Positions 21,530 through 29,875 of a DNA stretch of 64,000 bases are shown here, in pieces. The position numbers and the translations under genes are program-made. The stretch spans positions 9,065,001 to 9,129,000 of the forward strand of contig NZ_CP095481.1 in NCBI RefSeq assembly GCF_023023025.1, in the 5' to 3' direction. The DNA is from Amycolatopsis sp. WQ 127309 (GTDB taxonomy: Bacteria > Actinomycetota > Actinomycetes > Mycobacteriales > Pseudonocardiaceae). Within the stretch, counting starts at the first letter, position 1; every line of letters starts with the position of its first letter. A model generated the notes under the pieces. That model was not told the origin of the DNA. It worked only from the letters and a program-made list of their open reading frames with translations, and searched no databases.

Positions 21530-22602
21530 GCGAACCGATCACCACGGTCAAGTGTGTCGTCTGGGACCTGGACAACACGCTGTGGAAGGGCACCCTGCTC
21601 GAGGACGACGACGTGGTCATCGCCGACCACGTCCGCGAAACCATCACCGGTCTCGACTCCCGCGGCATCCTGCAGGCCGTCGCCAGCAAGAACGACCACG
21701 GCCCGGCCTGGGAGCGCCTCGAAGCCCTCGGCGTCGCCGAGTACTTCGTGCTCGCCAAGATCGGCTGGGGCCCGAAGTCGTCGTCGGTGCGCACGATCGC
21801 CGACGAGCTGAAGTTCGCCCACCACACGATCGCCTTCGTCGACGACCAGCCGGCGGAGCGCGCGGAGGTCGGGTTCCACCTGCCGGAGGTGCGCTGCTAC
21901 CCGGCCGAGTCGATTCCCGATCTGCTGGACCTGCCCGAGTACACGCCGGCCACGGTGACGACCGACTCGCGCCGGCGTCGCGAGATGTACCAGTCGAACG
22001 TGCGCCGCCAGGCCGAGCAGGAGTCGTTCGACGGGCCGTCGGAGGCGTTCCTGCGCTCGCTGGAGCTGGTGATGGAGATCGGCCGCGCCACGGCGGACGA
22101 CCTGTCCCGGATGGAGGAGCTGACCCTGCGGACGAGCCAGATGAACGCGACCGGCGTCCACTACTCCGACGCCGATCTGCGTGCTCTCCTTGACGATTCG
22201 CGCCACGAGGTCCTGGCGGTGACGATGAGCGACCGCTTCGGCTCGCACGGCGCGGTCGGTGTCGCGCTGCTGGAGAAGGACCCGGCGGTGTGGCACCTGA
22301 AGCTCCTGGCCACCTCGTGCCGGGTGGTGTCCTTCGGCGCGGGGGCGACCGTGCTGAACTGGCTGGTGGGCGAGGCGGCGACGGCCGGCGCGCACCTCGT
22401 CGCGGACTTCCGGCCGACGGCCCGGAACCGGATCATGGACGTCGCGTACCGGTTCGCCGGGTTCACCGACGAGCCCTGCGCCTGCCTTGCCGGACTGCCG
22501 GCCCCGGACAGCGCGGAGACGCGACGCCTGCACCTCACCCCCGGCCCGCGTCCGGCACCCACCACCCTGCACCTGACCGCGTTGCGGCTGGCCACGGCCT
22601 GA
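21526..22602 (+). CDS. FkbH-type glyceryl-ACP synthase (HAD-like phosphatase/transferase)
   Basis: A 358-residue protein, standard length. The HAD nucleophile motif WDLDNTLWKG is at residues 13-22, followed by SKNDHGPAW, GPKSSSVRTIADEL and FVDDQPAERAEV, with a GNAT-like C-terminal half (LRTSQMNATG). FkbH proteins dephosphorylate 1,3-bisphosphoglycerate and load glycerate onto the ACP, the first step to hydroxy- or methoxymalonyl-ACP. This is the last gene of the plus-strand operon; a hairpin terminator starts 18 bp after the stop. Confidence 0.95.
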   Translation: MSEPITTVKCVVWDLDNTLWKGTLLEDDDVVIADHVRETITGLDSRGILQAVASKNDHGPAWERLEALGVAEYFVLAKIGWGPKSSSVRTIADELKFAHHTIAFVDDQPAERAEVGFHLPEVRCYPAESIPDLLDLPEYTPATVTTDSRRRREMYQSNVRRQAEQESFDGPSEAFLRSLELVMEIGRATADDLSRMEELTLRTSQMNATGVHYSDADLRALLDDSRHEVLAVTMSDRFGSHGAVGVALLEKDPAVWHLKLLATSCRVVSFGAGATVLNWLVGEAATAGAHLVADFRPTARNRIMDVAYRFAGFTDEPCACLAGLPAPDSAETRRLHLTPGPRPAPTTLHLTALRLATA

Positions 22603-22620
22603 TCCCCGGCCCGTCAGCAC

Positions 22621-22660
22621 CGAACCGGCCGCTGTCCCCCTGGGGGCAGCGGCCGGTTCG
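22621..22660 (+). terminator. Rho-independent terminator of the biosynthetic operon
   Basis: Perfect 14-bp arms CGAACCGGCCGCTG and its complement enclose a self-pairing C5/G5 loop, followed by TTT. It lies 18 bp after the FkbH-type stop. Confidence 0.85.
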
Positions 22661-22718
22661 TTTCGGCCGGGCGGGCGAGCGAGCCGCCGCGACCCGCGAG
22701 TCCGAGGGAACAACGCAC

Positions 22719-22752
22719 TGCGGCCGGCGCCCCGTCGAGGGCGCCGGCCGCA
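22719..22752 (-). terminator. Hairpin terminator of the convergent LuxR-methyltransferase operon
   Basis: Perfect 14-bp arms (TGCGGCCGGCGCCC and its complement) flank a 6-nt loop. It sits 13 bp past the FkbG-type stop on the minus strand, back to back with the plus-strand terminator. Confidence 0.8.
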
Positions 22753-22765
22753 GGCGATCGAGCTG

Positions 22766-23440
22766 TCACCTCTTGCGGGCGAGGGTGATCCCGTCGGCCA
22801 TCGTGAGCATCGCGATGTCCACCCGCGGATCGTCGCGCAGAGCCGAGTTGAGCGCCCGGACCGCGACGGTGTCCGGGTCCCGGACGGCCGGGTCGACCAC
22901 CCGGCCGAAGAAGAGCGTGTTGTCGATGACGATCAGCCCTTCCCGCCGCACCAGGCCGAGCGCCGCCTCGTAGTACGTCCCGTAGCCGGCTTTGTCCGCG
23001 TCGATGAACACGAGGTCGAACCGCTCGTCACCGCCCTCTTCCGCGAGGGTGACCAGCGTCTTCGCCGCGTCGCCGATGCGGACCTCGATGCGCTCGGCGA
23101 CTCCGGCGCGCTGCCAGTAGTCGGCGCCGATCGCGGGCCACCGGCCGTCGAGGTCGAGGGTGACGACGACGCCGCCCGGAGGCAGCGCCCGCGCCATGCA
23201 CAACGTGCTGTAGCCGGTGAAGGTCCCGATCTCCAGCACCGACCTGGCCCCGGACAAGCCGACCAGCAGCGCCAGCAGCTGACCCTCCTCGGCCATCACC
23301 TGCATGGCCGTGCCGCCCGGCAGGCCCGCGGTCACCGCCCGGAGCTCGGCCAGCAGCGGGTCATCCCGCAGGGACACCGCGCGGACGTACTCGTGGATTT
23401 CCGGTGTCGCCACGATCTGATCTGCCATGGCGCGGCTCAC
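22766..23440 (-). CDS. FkbG-type SAM-dependent O-methyltransferase
   Basis: A 224-residue class I O-methyltransferase of the caffeoyl-CoA/catechol type. The SAM-binding motif is [16 protein letters not shown], followed by VVTLDLDG and the metal-site region [13 protein letters not shown] and [11 protein letters not shown]. FkbG enzymes methylate the 2-hydroxyl of hydroxymalonyl-ACP or its precursor, completing methoxymalonyl-ACP. Unusually it lies on the opposite strand from the other four pathway genes. Its GTG start overlaps the stop of the methyltransferase upstream (GTGA). Confidence 0.92.
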   Translation of the reverse strand: MSRAMADQIVATPEIHEYVRAVSLRDDPLLAELRAVTAGLPGGTAMQVMAEEGQLLALLVGLSGARSVLEIGTFTGYSTLCMARALPPGGVVVTLDLDGRWPAIGADYWQRAGVAERIEVRIGDAAKTLVTLAEEGGDERFDLVFIDADKAGYGTYYEAALGLVRREGLIVIDNTLFFGRVVDPAVRDPDTVAVRALNSALRDDPRVDIAMLTMADGITLARKR

Positions 23441-24252
23441 TTCCTCGCGACGCAGGCGAACGACAGCGGGATCGGGTCACCCGAAATCCGCCAGTTGTGG
23501 TCCCCGTCGGACTCCATCAGCGGGAGCCGCTGCCGCGCGTCGTAGGGGACCTCGCGGAGGTGCTCGATGGTCAGACCGGCGCCGATGAGGGCGTTCACCA
23601 CCTCCTCCACGGTCCACCGCCAGCCGTAGATGGAGTGCTTCTCCACTTCCACCGCGTCGTCGATCTTGTCGGCGTAGCTCTTGGACATCTCGTGGTGCAC
23701 CTGCCGGGACCGGAAGAGCGAGCGGGCCACCCGGAGTTCGCCGTCGACGTCGTCGAAGAGGTTGAGGATCGGGTGGATCTCCACGATCGTGAGGGTGCCG
23801 CCCGGCTTGACGAAGCTCGCCGCCACCTCGGCCCAACGGGGGATGTCGGGCAGGAACGAGAGGGTGCCGTACCCGGTGAACACCATGTCGAACTGCCCGT
23901 CGAGCACTTGGGGCAGGTCGTAGAGGTTCGCCTGGACGAACTTCGCGTCGAGGTCCAGCTCGCCGGCGAGGCCGTTCGCGATGTCGATCGCCTCGTCCGA
24001 GATGTCGGTGCCGGTCACCTGCGCACCCAGCCGGGCGAGCGAGAGCGAGTTGACGCCGATGTGGCACTGCAGTTCCAGCAGAGACCGGCCGCGGACGTCG
24101 CCCAGCTCCTCCCGTTCCAGCTTGCGCAGCATGTTGTGGCCCTGCTTGAACTTTTCCACGTCGTAGTACGACGACTGCAGGTGCGCCCGCGCGCGCAGGT
24201 TGAAGCCCTCCTGGTTGGCCGAGATCTTGTCGAGGTCGCTCATCGTGGTCAT
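23437..24252 (-). CDS. Class I SAM-dependent methyltransferase (second cluster methyltransferase)
   Basis: A 271-residue enzyme; ATG at 24252 follows AAGGGA. The SAM motif region is [17 protein letters not shown] with [12 protein letters not shown], then [16 protein letters not shown] and a long C-terminal substrate region ([28 protein letters not shown]). It is unlike the FkbG type, so it probably methylates another position (N or O) of the product. Coupled at both ends by 4-bp overlaps with the LuxR gene (ATGA) and the FkbG-type gene. Confidence 0.9.
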   Translation of the reverse strand: MTTMSDLDKISANQEGFNLRARAHLQSSYYDVEKFKQGHNMLRKLEREELGDVRGRSLLELQCHIGVNSLSLARLGAQVTGTDISDEAIDIANGLAGELDLDAKFVQANLYDLPQVLDGQFDMVFTGYGTLSFLPDIPRWAEVAASFVKPGGTLTIVEIHPILNLFDDVDGELRVARSLFRSRQVHHEMSKSYADKIDDAVEVEKHSIYGWRWTVEEVVNALIGAGLTIEHLREVPYDARQRLPLMESDGDHNWRISGDPIPLSFACVARK

Positions 24253-25853
24253 CGGTGGTTCCCTTCGGCGTGGACGGGTCGGTGTGGACGGTCGCCGGCC
24301 ACCAGTGGGGCCAGCTCCCGACGGCTGGTCACCCCCAGCTTCTGGTAGGCCCGGCCCAGGTAGTTGTCGACGGTGCGGGCGGACAGTCCCAGCCGGTGCC
24401 CGATGGCGGGGCTGGTGAACCCGCCGGCGGCCAGCAGCGCGACGTCCCGTTCGCGCCGGGTGAGCCCGGCCAGCCGGGCCGTGAGCCGCAGCAGCGGGGT
24501 GGCCGCGTCCGGGCGCGCGACGCCTGGGGCGGGCGTGGCGGCCTGCCGCAGGGCGGCCGCGGCGGTGGCGGTCTCCGCGGCGAACAGATCCATCCCGAGT
24601 TCGGTGAACTTCGCCGTGGCGACGTCCAGGGCCCCGGGATCGGACCGGGCCAGCGCGGCCGCGGCACTCGCCATCGCCGGCACGAGCGGCCCCTGCACCA
24701 CGTCGGCGAGCTCGGCGAGGCGATGCCGTACGGCGTTCGGATCGCCGAGCCGGGACACGTCGTAGCGGGCCATGGCTTCGACGGCGTACTGCCCCGAAGC
24801 CATGGCGACGTCGGCTGCCGTGCGCGCCTGCCGGGCGGCGAGCGTGGTGTCGCCGCCCGCCGCGGTGATCCACGCCCGGCTCAGGGTCAGCCACGGGACG
24901 AACATGCGGCACCCGGGTGCCCGGTCGGCGAGCAGCCGGGTCTGCTCGGCGCCGGCCAGGTCACCGGACACGGCGCGGGCCACGGCGAGCTCGGCCAGGC
25001 ACGGCGCCAGCATCGGACCCGAGCTGCCGCTGTCGAACAGGTGCGAGGCGGTCTCGAGATCGGCGATGGCGGCCGTCAGGTCGCCCCGGGTCTTGGCGGC
25101 CGCGCCGCGCAGAGCCAGCCAGCCGGCGGCCACCGCGACGCTTCCGGCGGCCACCGCGTCCCGGTACCCGTCGTCGGCCATCCGGTGCGCCTGCCGCACC
25201 TGGCCGGCGAGCAGCAACACGAAGCAGTGCGCGTACCCGATCTCGGCGGACCGGGGCCGGTCCCGGCCGGGCCGGGTGGCGGCCGCGAGCGCTTGGCCGA
25301 ACCGGCCGGCCAGGCCGGCCGCGACGACCACGGTGATCACCGCCGGCGGGATCGCCTCGTCGGGTACCGGCCGGTCGGCCAGTACGTTCTCCCCCGCGGC
25401 CAGTGCCGCGCGGGTGCGGCCGTCCAGCAGCAGCAAGCCGGCCCGGTGAGCCGCGGTCACCGGGCTGCCGACGTCGCGCAGCACGCGGTGCGCGGCCTCG
25501 ACGTCACCCGCTCCCCAGTACTTGATCGCCGCCGCGGTCACGGCCCAGCGGGTGCGGCGGGCCAGCGGGGCATCGCCGGCAGGCTGGCGGGGCAGCACCT
25601 CCTCGGCGTACTCGTACAGCCCTTGCCGCACCAGCACCTCGGCCATGAGCTGGCCGACCGGGGTGCTGCCGCCCAGGCGGTGGTTCGCCGAGGTCGCCGC
25701 CGCCTTGGCCAGGTCGAGGTGCACCTTGACCAGCACTCGCTGTCCTTCGGGGAGCAACCGGCTCCGCCGCGGCACCGTGTCGAGCGAACCTGCCGGCAGG
25801 ACCGCGGCCGTGGAGGGCTCCAGGACGTCGCCGTACTCCGGACCCGCCGTCAC
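24249..25853 (-). CDS. LuxR-family transcriptional regulator of the cluster
   Basis: About 534 residues from GTG at 25853, where protein-like sequence (VTAGPEYGDVLEPS) begins. The frame is open to ATG 25982, but that extension is Arg-rich and neither start has a strong ribosome site, so the start is uncertain. The body is a helical TPR-like repeat region; the C-terminus is a LuxR helix-turn-helix (LTRRERDVALLAAGG, SARTVDNYLGRAYQKLG). It resembles large LAL-type regulators but lacks an N-terminal ATPase. Its first-gene position with two methyltransferases suggests cluster control. Confidence 0.85.
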   Translation of the reverse strand: MTAGPEYGDVLEPSTAAVLPAGSLDTVPRRSRLLPEGQRVLVKVHLDLAKAAATSANHRLGGSTPVGQLMAEVLVRQGLYEYAEEVLPRQPAGDAPLARRTRWAVTAAAIKYWGAGDVEAAHRVLRDVGSPVTAAHRAGLLLLDGRTRAALAAGENVLADRPVPDEAIPPAVITVVVAAGLAGRFGQALAAATRPGRDRPRSAEIGYAHCFVLLLAGQVRQAHRMADDGYRDAVAAGSVAVAAGWLALRGAAAKTRGDLTAAIADLETASHLFDSGSSGPMLAPCLAELAVARAVSGDLAGAEQTRLLADRAPGCRMFVPWLTLSRAWITAAGGDTTLAARQARTAADVAMASGQYAVEAMARYDVSRLGDPNAVRHRLAELADVVQGPLVPAMASAAAALARSDPGALDVATAKFTELGMDLFAAETATAAAALRQAATPAPGVARPDAATPLLRLTARLAGLTRRERDVALLAAGGFTSPAIGHRLGLSARTVDNYLGRAYQKLGVTSRRELAPLVAGDRPHRPVHAEGNHR

Positions 25854-26303
25854 GAGGCCCGTCCGGCCGGTGCGGGCCTGTCGGCGGGGTCTCCGCCGGT
25901 GCGCTTTTCTCCCGTACCGCGGGCGAGTGCCGGAAAGCGCGCACCGGCCGCTACGGAAGAATGCGTTTCGGAGATACGACATTCGGCCGATTCATTCGCC
26001 GGAAAAATATGTCTTGGAAATCGACGGCAGAGCAAAGAACCCCCCAGGGTCGTCAGCTGAAGAACATTCGCACCGAGCGTGCCACTCAAAGGGTCCGCAA
26101 GGGACAGCGTCCGGAATTGATCTTTCGATATTCGATCAACGAACCCCCCATGGCTCCGCCACCTTCGAACAGATTTCCAGCATAAACAGGGAATATATGC
26201 AATGTCAACCAATTGTGCCGCCGTTAAACGGCCGGCACCGGACGGCGTCCGGATCGTTTCGATCAAACGATCGGATTCCGCTGCTCACGCTCATGCACAA
26301 GCA
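25854..26303. promoter_or_regulatory. Intergenic region upstream of the LuxR operon
   Basis: About 450 bp, locally AT-richer, without a convincing gene. Visible inverted repeats are GATCGTTT-N5-AAACGATC at 26252-26272, CCGGAC-GGC-GTCCGG just before it, and a looser TTGATC/GATCAA pair near 26118-26140. It presumably holds the minus-strand promoter of the LuxR operon. No box could be fixed with confidence. Confidence 0.4.
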
Positions 26304-26349
26304 AAAAGGTGATTCCACCTCGTGGGAGCACGAGGCGGAATCACCTTTT
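26304..26349. terminator. Strong bidirectional hairpin terminator after the MFS gene
   Basis: Arms of 21 bp (AAAAGGTGATTCC...CTCGTG) with one mismatch and a 4-nt GGAG loop. The A-rich and T-rich ends let it work in both directions. It begins 18 bp past the MFS stop on the minus strand and separates the exporter from the LuxR operon. Confidence 0.88.
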
Positions 26350-26366
26350 CGGTTCGAGCCGTGAGG

Positions 26367-27833
26367 TCAGACGGCCGGATTCATGTCAACCTGTTTCTCG
26401 GGTTCGGCCACCGGAGCCGCCGGAACCCGCCGGAAGTTCAGCGTGACCAGCACGATGAGCAGAATGCCCACCACGGTGACCCACATGGTGGTGCGCAGCC
26501 CGTCGGCGGTGGCGACGCGCAACGCCTCACCGGTCAGCCCCTCGTGCCCGGCGTTCAGGACCGCCACCAGAACGGCGAGCCCGACCGCGGCGCCGACCTG
26601 CTGACCGGTCGAGGCGATCCCCGAGGCGATGCCCTGGTTCTCTTCCGCGACACCGGTGGTCGCCGCCGCGTACATCGCGGTGAAGATGGTGCCCTGGCCG
26701 ATGCTCAGGACGAACACCCCGGGCACCAGCGCCAGGTACGACCCGGTCGCCGAAATGGTGACCGCGAAGGCCGCGGTGCCGATGGCCCCGGTGATCAGCG
26801 CGATGATCAGCGTGGTGCGCGCCCCGAGCCGGGTGACCAGCTTCCCGCCGGACAGGTTGCCGATCAGCACGCCCACACACGGCGTGAGGAAGGCGATCCC
26901 GCTCAGCGTCGCGTTGTAACCGAGCACCGACTGGAAGTAGACGGTGTAGAAGTAGGGCAGCGCACCGAACGTCCCCATGAACACGAAGACGACGACGGTA
27001 CCCGTACTCAGGTTCCGGTTGCGCAACAGGCGAAGCGGCAGCAGCGGGTCGCGGCCGCGACCCTCGATGACGAGGAACCCGGCGAGCACGATCACCGCAA
27101 TGGCCCCGCCGATCAGGATCGGCGGCGAGGTCCAGCCCGACACCGGTCCCTGGACGAGGGTGAACACCAGCAGCGTCGCCCCCACGGTCGCGGTCAGCGC
27201 GCCGGGCAGGTCGAACTTGCGCCGGGCGCCCCGCCGGTCGGCGTCCTTCGGGATGATGAAGAAGGTGAGCAGCATGGCACCACCGGCGAGCGGGACGTTG
27301 GCGAAGAAGATCGACGCCCAGCCGAAGGCGCCGGTCAGCACGCCGCCGAGCAGCGAACCGAGGATCATGCCGCTGCCGCCGGCACCACCCCAGATCGCCA
27401 GCGCCCGGTTGCGCTCCGGTCCTTCGGCAAAGGTGGTGGTGACCAGGGAAAGCGTTGCCGGGGCGAGGAAAGCGCCACCGATCCCCTGCACAGCACGCGC
27501 CACGATCAGGACCGTCGGGTCGCTCGCGAGCCCGCCGGCGAGCGAGGAAACCGCGTAGAGGAACAGCCCGAAGGCGAACACCCGGCGGCGGCCGAACAGG
27601 TCGGCCGCACGGCCGCCGAGCAGCAGGAAGCCGCCGAAGGCGACGGCGTAGGCGCTGACGACCCACTGGAGGGTGTGCGCGGAGAAGCCGACACCGGAAC
27701 CGATGTCGGGCAGCGCCACGAAAACGATGCTGTAGTCGATGGCGTAAATGCACTGGGCGAAAGCCAGCAGGGCCAGGATCCAGCCGAGGCGTCGGCGGGA
27801 CGGCGTCTCGGCGCCGGCGACAGCAGGAGGCAT
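26367..27833 (-). CDS. MFS drug exporter (DHA2/EmrB-QacA type, 14 TM)
   Basis: A 488-residue integral membrane proton antiporter with about 14 hydrophobic segments. The TM1 start LALLAFAQCIYAIDYSIV, the loop GGRAADLFGRRRVF (motif A) and ARAVQGIGGAFLAPATLSLV (motif C region) are typical of DHA2 multidrug pumps. GAAAGGA lies upstream of ATG 27833. Being beside the biosynthetic genes, it is the likely exporter or self-resistance determinant; this is inference from position. Confidence 0.9.
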   Translation of the reverse strand: MPPAVAGAETPSRRRLGWILALLAFAQCIYAIDYSIVFVALPDIGSGVGFSAHTLQWVVSAYAVAFGGFLLLGGRAADLFGRRRVFAFGLFLYAVSSLAGGLASDPTVLIVARAVQGIGGAFLAPATLSLVTTTFAEGPERNRALAIWGGAGGSGMILGSLLGGVLTGAFGWASIFFANVPLAGGAMLLTFFIIPKDADRRGARRKFDLPGALTATVGATLLVFTLVQGPVSGWTSPPILIGGAIAVIVLAGFLVIEGRGRDPLLPLRLLRNRNLSTGTVVVFVFMGTFGALPYFYTVYFQSVLGYNATLSGIAFLTPCVGVLIGNLSGGKLVTRLGARTTLIIALITGAIGTAAFAVTISATGSYLALVPGVFVLSIGQGTIFTAMYAAATTGVAEENQGIASGIASTGQQVGAAVGLAVLVAVLNAGHEGLTGEALRVATADGLRTTMWVTVVGILLIVLVTLNFRRVPAAPVAEPEKQVDMNPAV

Positions 27834-28099
27834 TTTCTGTGCCTATCCTTTCTGGGGGTGGGTTCTTCGGGCCGAGCTGGTCGACGAAATTTTCGGAAAG
27901 CGTGAGGTCAAGATTTGTCCCAAGTGGACAGTGCCGCTACAATGGGAAAGAGAACCCGCGCCGTTGCGGATCACGGGCCCGCCGGCATCCGGCGGGCCAA
28001 GGGCAACACAGTGCCGCGTTCCATTCTCGCACTCCGGCGGTCACAGGCGCCAGGTGTTTTCGGTGTTCGCTTGACCCCCTCGGTCGTATTCGGTGCCGG
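27834..28099. promoter_or_regulatory. Intergenic region between S9 peptidase and MFS genes
   Basis: Contains a perfect hairpin GGCCCGCCGG-CAT-CCGGCGGGCC (27976-27998), likely the terminator of the S9 peptidase transcript. It also has a palindrome TGTCC-N5-GGACA (27916-27930) and, on the plus strand, a promoter-like TTGTCC-N17-TACAAT (27915-27943) with no plus-strand gene after it. The palindrome may be an operator for the MFS gene. Confidence 0.5.
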
Positions 28100-29875
28100 C
28101 TATCGGTGTCCGGCCGTCGTTTTCACCTCGGCCGGGTGCGGCTCGAGGTGGTCGCGGAACCATTGCACGACCGCGGCGTCGAGCTCGTCCCGTTCCGCCC
28201 GGTCGTCCGGGAGATGACCGCGGGAAAGGCGGATGAATCGCACGGTCTTGCCCAGCCCGGTCAGCGTCTCGTACAGCCGCTCGGTGCCGTTGATGCCGAC
28301 AGTGGTGTCGTTCACCGCGTGGGCCAGCAGCAGCGGCGCCCGGACTTCGGCCGCGTGGGTCAGCGGGCTCGCCGTCCTCAGCCTCGCCAGATCCGCCGGA
28401 TCACCGACGTCCCCGATCCACTCCACGACCCGCCGGCTCCACGTCGGCGGCAGGGACCGGACGTCCTCTTCGAGGTCGGCCGGCCCGCAGATCGCGACAC
28501 CGGCCCGCCAGTACTCCGGCAGCCTGGTCAGGCAGCTGAGCGCCGCGAACCCGCCGTAGGAGATCCCGTGGACACCGAGCCGGTCGCCGTCCACCCCGTC
28601 GAGGCTCCGGAGAAAACCCGCGGCGGCTTCGAAATCGGCCAGGTCACCGCCGCCCCAGTCGCGGTAGATCAGCCGCTGGTAGGCCAGCCCCCGCCCGGTC
28701 GAGCCCCGCACGTTCGGCGTCAGCACGGCGATTCCGGCGCGCACCAGCCGCTGGATCAGCGGGTCGTGGACCGGCAGCGCGGCCCATTCCGGACCGCCGT
28801 GGATGCTGAGCACCGCGGGAACGGGACCGGCCGCCGGACGCGGGCGGTACAGCAGCCCGGATATCTCGAGCCCGCCGGTTCCGGTGAACCGGACCGTTTC
28901 CGGCGCGACGAGGTCGTCCGGCAGCCCGTCGCCGAAGCCGGTGAGCGGGCGCGTCTCGCCGGAGGTCGGGTCCACCAGCAGGAATTCGGTCGCCCGGTCG
29001 CCGGCACCGACCTGGGCGAGCAGCCGGTCTCCGGCGAACCGCGGCACGTAACCGTCGTAGCCGAACGGCTGGGAGGCGAATCCGGGCAGTTCGACCGCGG
29101 TCTCCGACGTGCACAGGATCGTGCACTGGTCCTGCGGCAGGGCCCAGACGACCTGCGAGCCCACGATCACGTTCTCCACGTCGGCGTCCGGCGTGGCGAT
29201 CCACTCCAGTTCCCGGCCCGGGACGAGCAGGGCGACCCCGAGGAAGTCGCGGCCCTCCGTGGTGCAGAGGTAGATGCCGTCCTCGTTCCACCCACCCGGC
29301 TGGTACTTCGCCGGGCCCTCGTGCGGGGTGAGGTGCCGGATCCGGCCGGTCTCGAGATCGCAGGTGAACAGGTCGTGGTCGGTGTTCTGGTGGAACCGCA
29401 GGACGAGCAGGTACCGGGAGTCCGGCGAGAAGAACATCGGCACGTAGCGGTCGTCGCCCTCGAGGACCATCCTGGTCTCGCCGGTCTTCAGGTCCCGCAC
29501 GTAGACGTCCAGGCAGGTGACGTCACGCGCACTGGTCGCGTAGGCGAGCAGCCGGCCGTCCGGGCTGTACGGATTGCTCGTGCTCGAATACGGCACGCCG
29601 ATCTCGCGCCGGACACCGGGTTCCGCGGCCAGCCACTCCACCTCGCCGGTGCCGGGATCGAGCTCGGCCAGCCGGTAGTCCTGGCCGCCGGTCACGTCCG
29701 TCACGACCAGCAGGCGCGACTCGTCCGGCCGCCACGCCAGCCGGGTGACCGCGCCGTCGATCGGGAGCATCCGCCGCTCCCCCGCCCAGGTCTGGAACCA
29801 CGGCTGCGGCCGGCCGGATTCGTCGCCGACGTAAGCGAAGCCGTCTTTCGCCGGCCACGCGCCCCAGACGGTCAT
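28100..29875 (-). CDS. Prolyl oligopeptidase family (S9) serine peptidase
   Basis: A 591-residue enzyme: an N-terminal beta-propeller (repeated SPDGRLLAYA and FSPDSRYLLVL blades, about 1-330) and a C-terminal alpha/beta hydrolase domain. Catalytic residues are visible: Ser in GISYGGFAAL, Asp in AHAVNDTTVG and His in LSRGHLP; the oxyanion region is SIHGGPEW. No signal peptide, so probably cytoplasmic. ATG 29875 overlaps the M20 peptidase stop (ATGA), so the two are co-translated and may act in sequence on peptides. A role in maturing the nearby product is possible but unproven. Confidence 0.9.
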   Translation of the reverse strand: MTVWGAWPAKDGFAYVGDESGRPQPWFQTWAGERRMLPIDGAVTRLAWRPDESRLLVVTDVTGGQDYRLAELDPGTGEVEWLAAEPGVRREIGVPYSSTSNPYSPDGRLLAYATSARDVTCLDVYVRDLKTGETRMVLEGDDRYVPMFFSPDSRYLLVLRFHQNTDHDLFTCDLETGRIRHLTPHEGPAKYQPGGWNEDGIYLCTTEGRDFLGVALLVPGRELEWIATPDADVENVIVGSQVVWALPQDQCTILCTSETAVELPGFASQPFGYDGYVPRFAGDRLLAQVGAGDRATEFLLVDPTSGETRPLTGFGDGLPDDLVAPETVRFTGTGGLEISGLLYRPRPAAGPVPAVLSIHGGPEWAALPVHDPLIQRLVRAGIAVLTPNVRGSTGRGLAYQRLIYRDWGGGDLADFEAAAGFLRSLDGVDGDRLGVHGISYGGFAALSCLTRLPEYWRAGVAICGPADLEEDVRSLPPTWSRRVVEWIGDVGDPADLARLRTASPLTHAAEVRAPLLLAHAVNDTTVGINGTERLYETLTGLGKTVRFIRLSRGHLPDDRAERDELDAAVVQWFRDHLEPHPAEVKTTAGHR

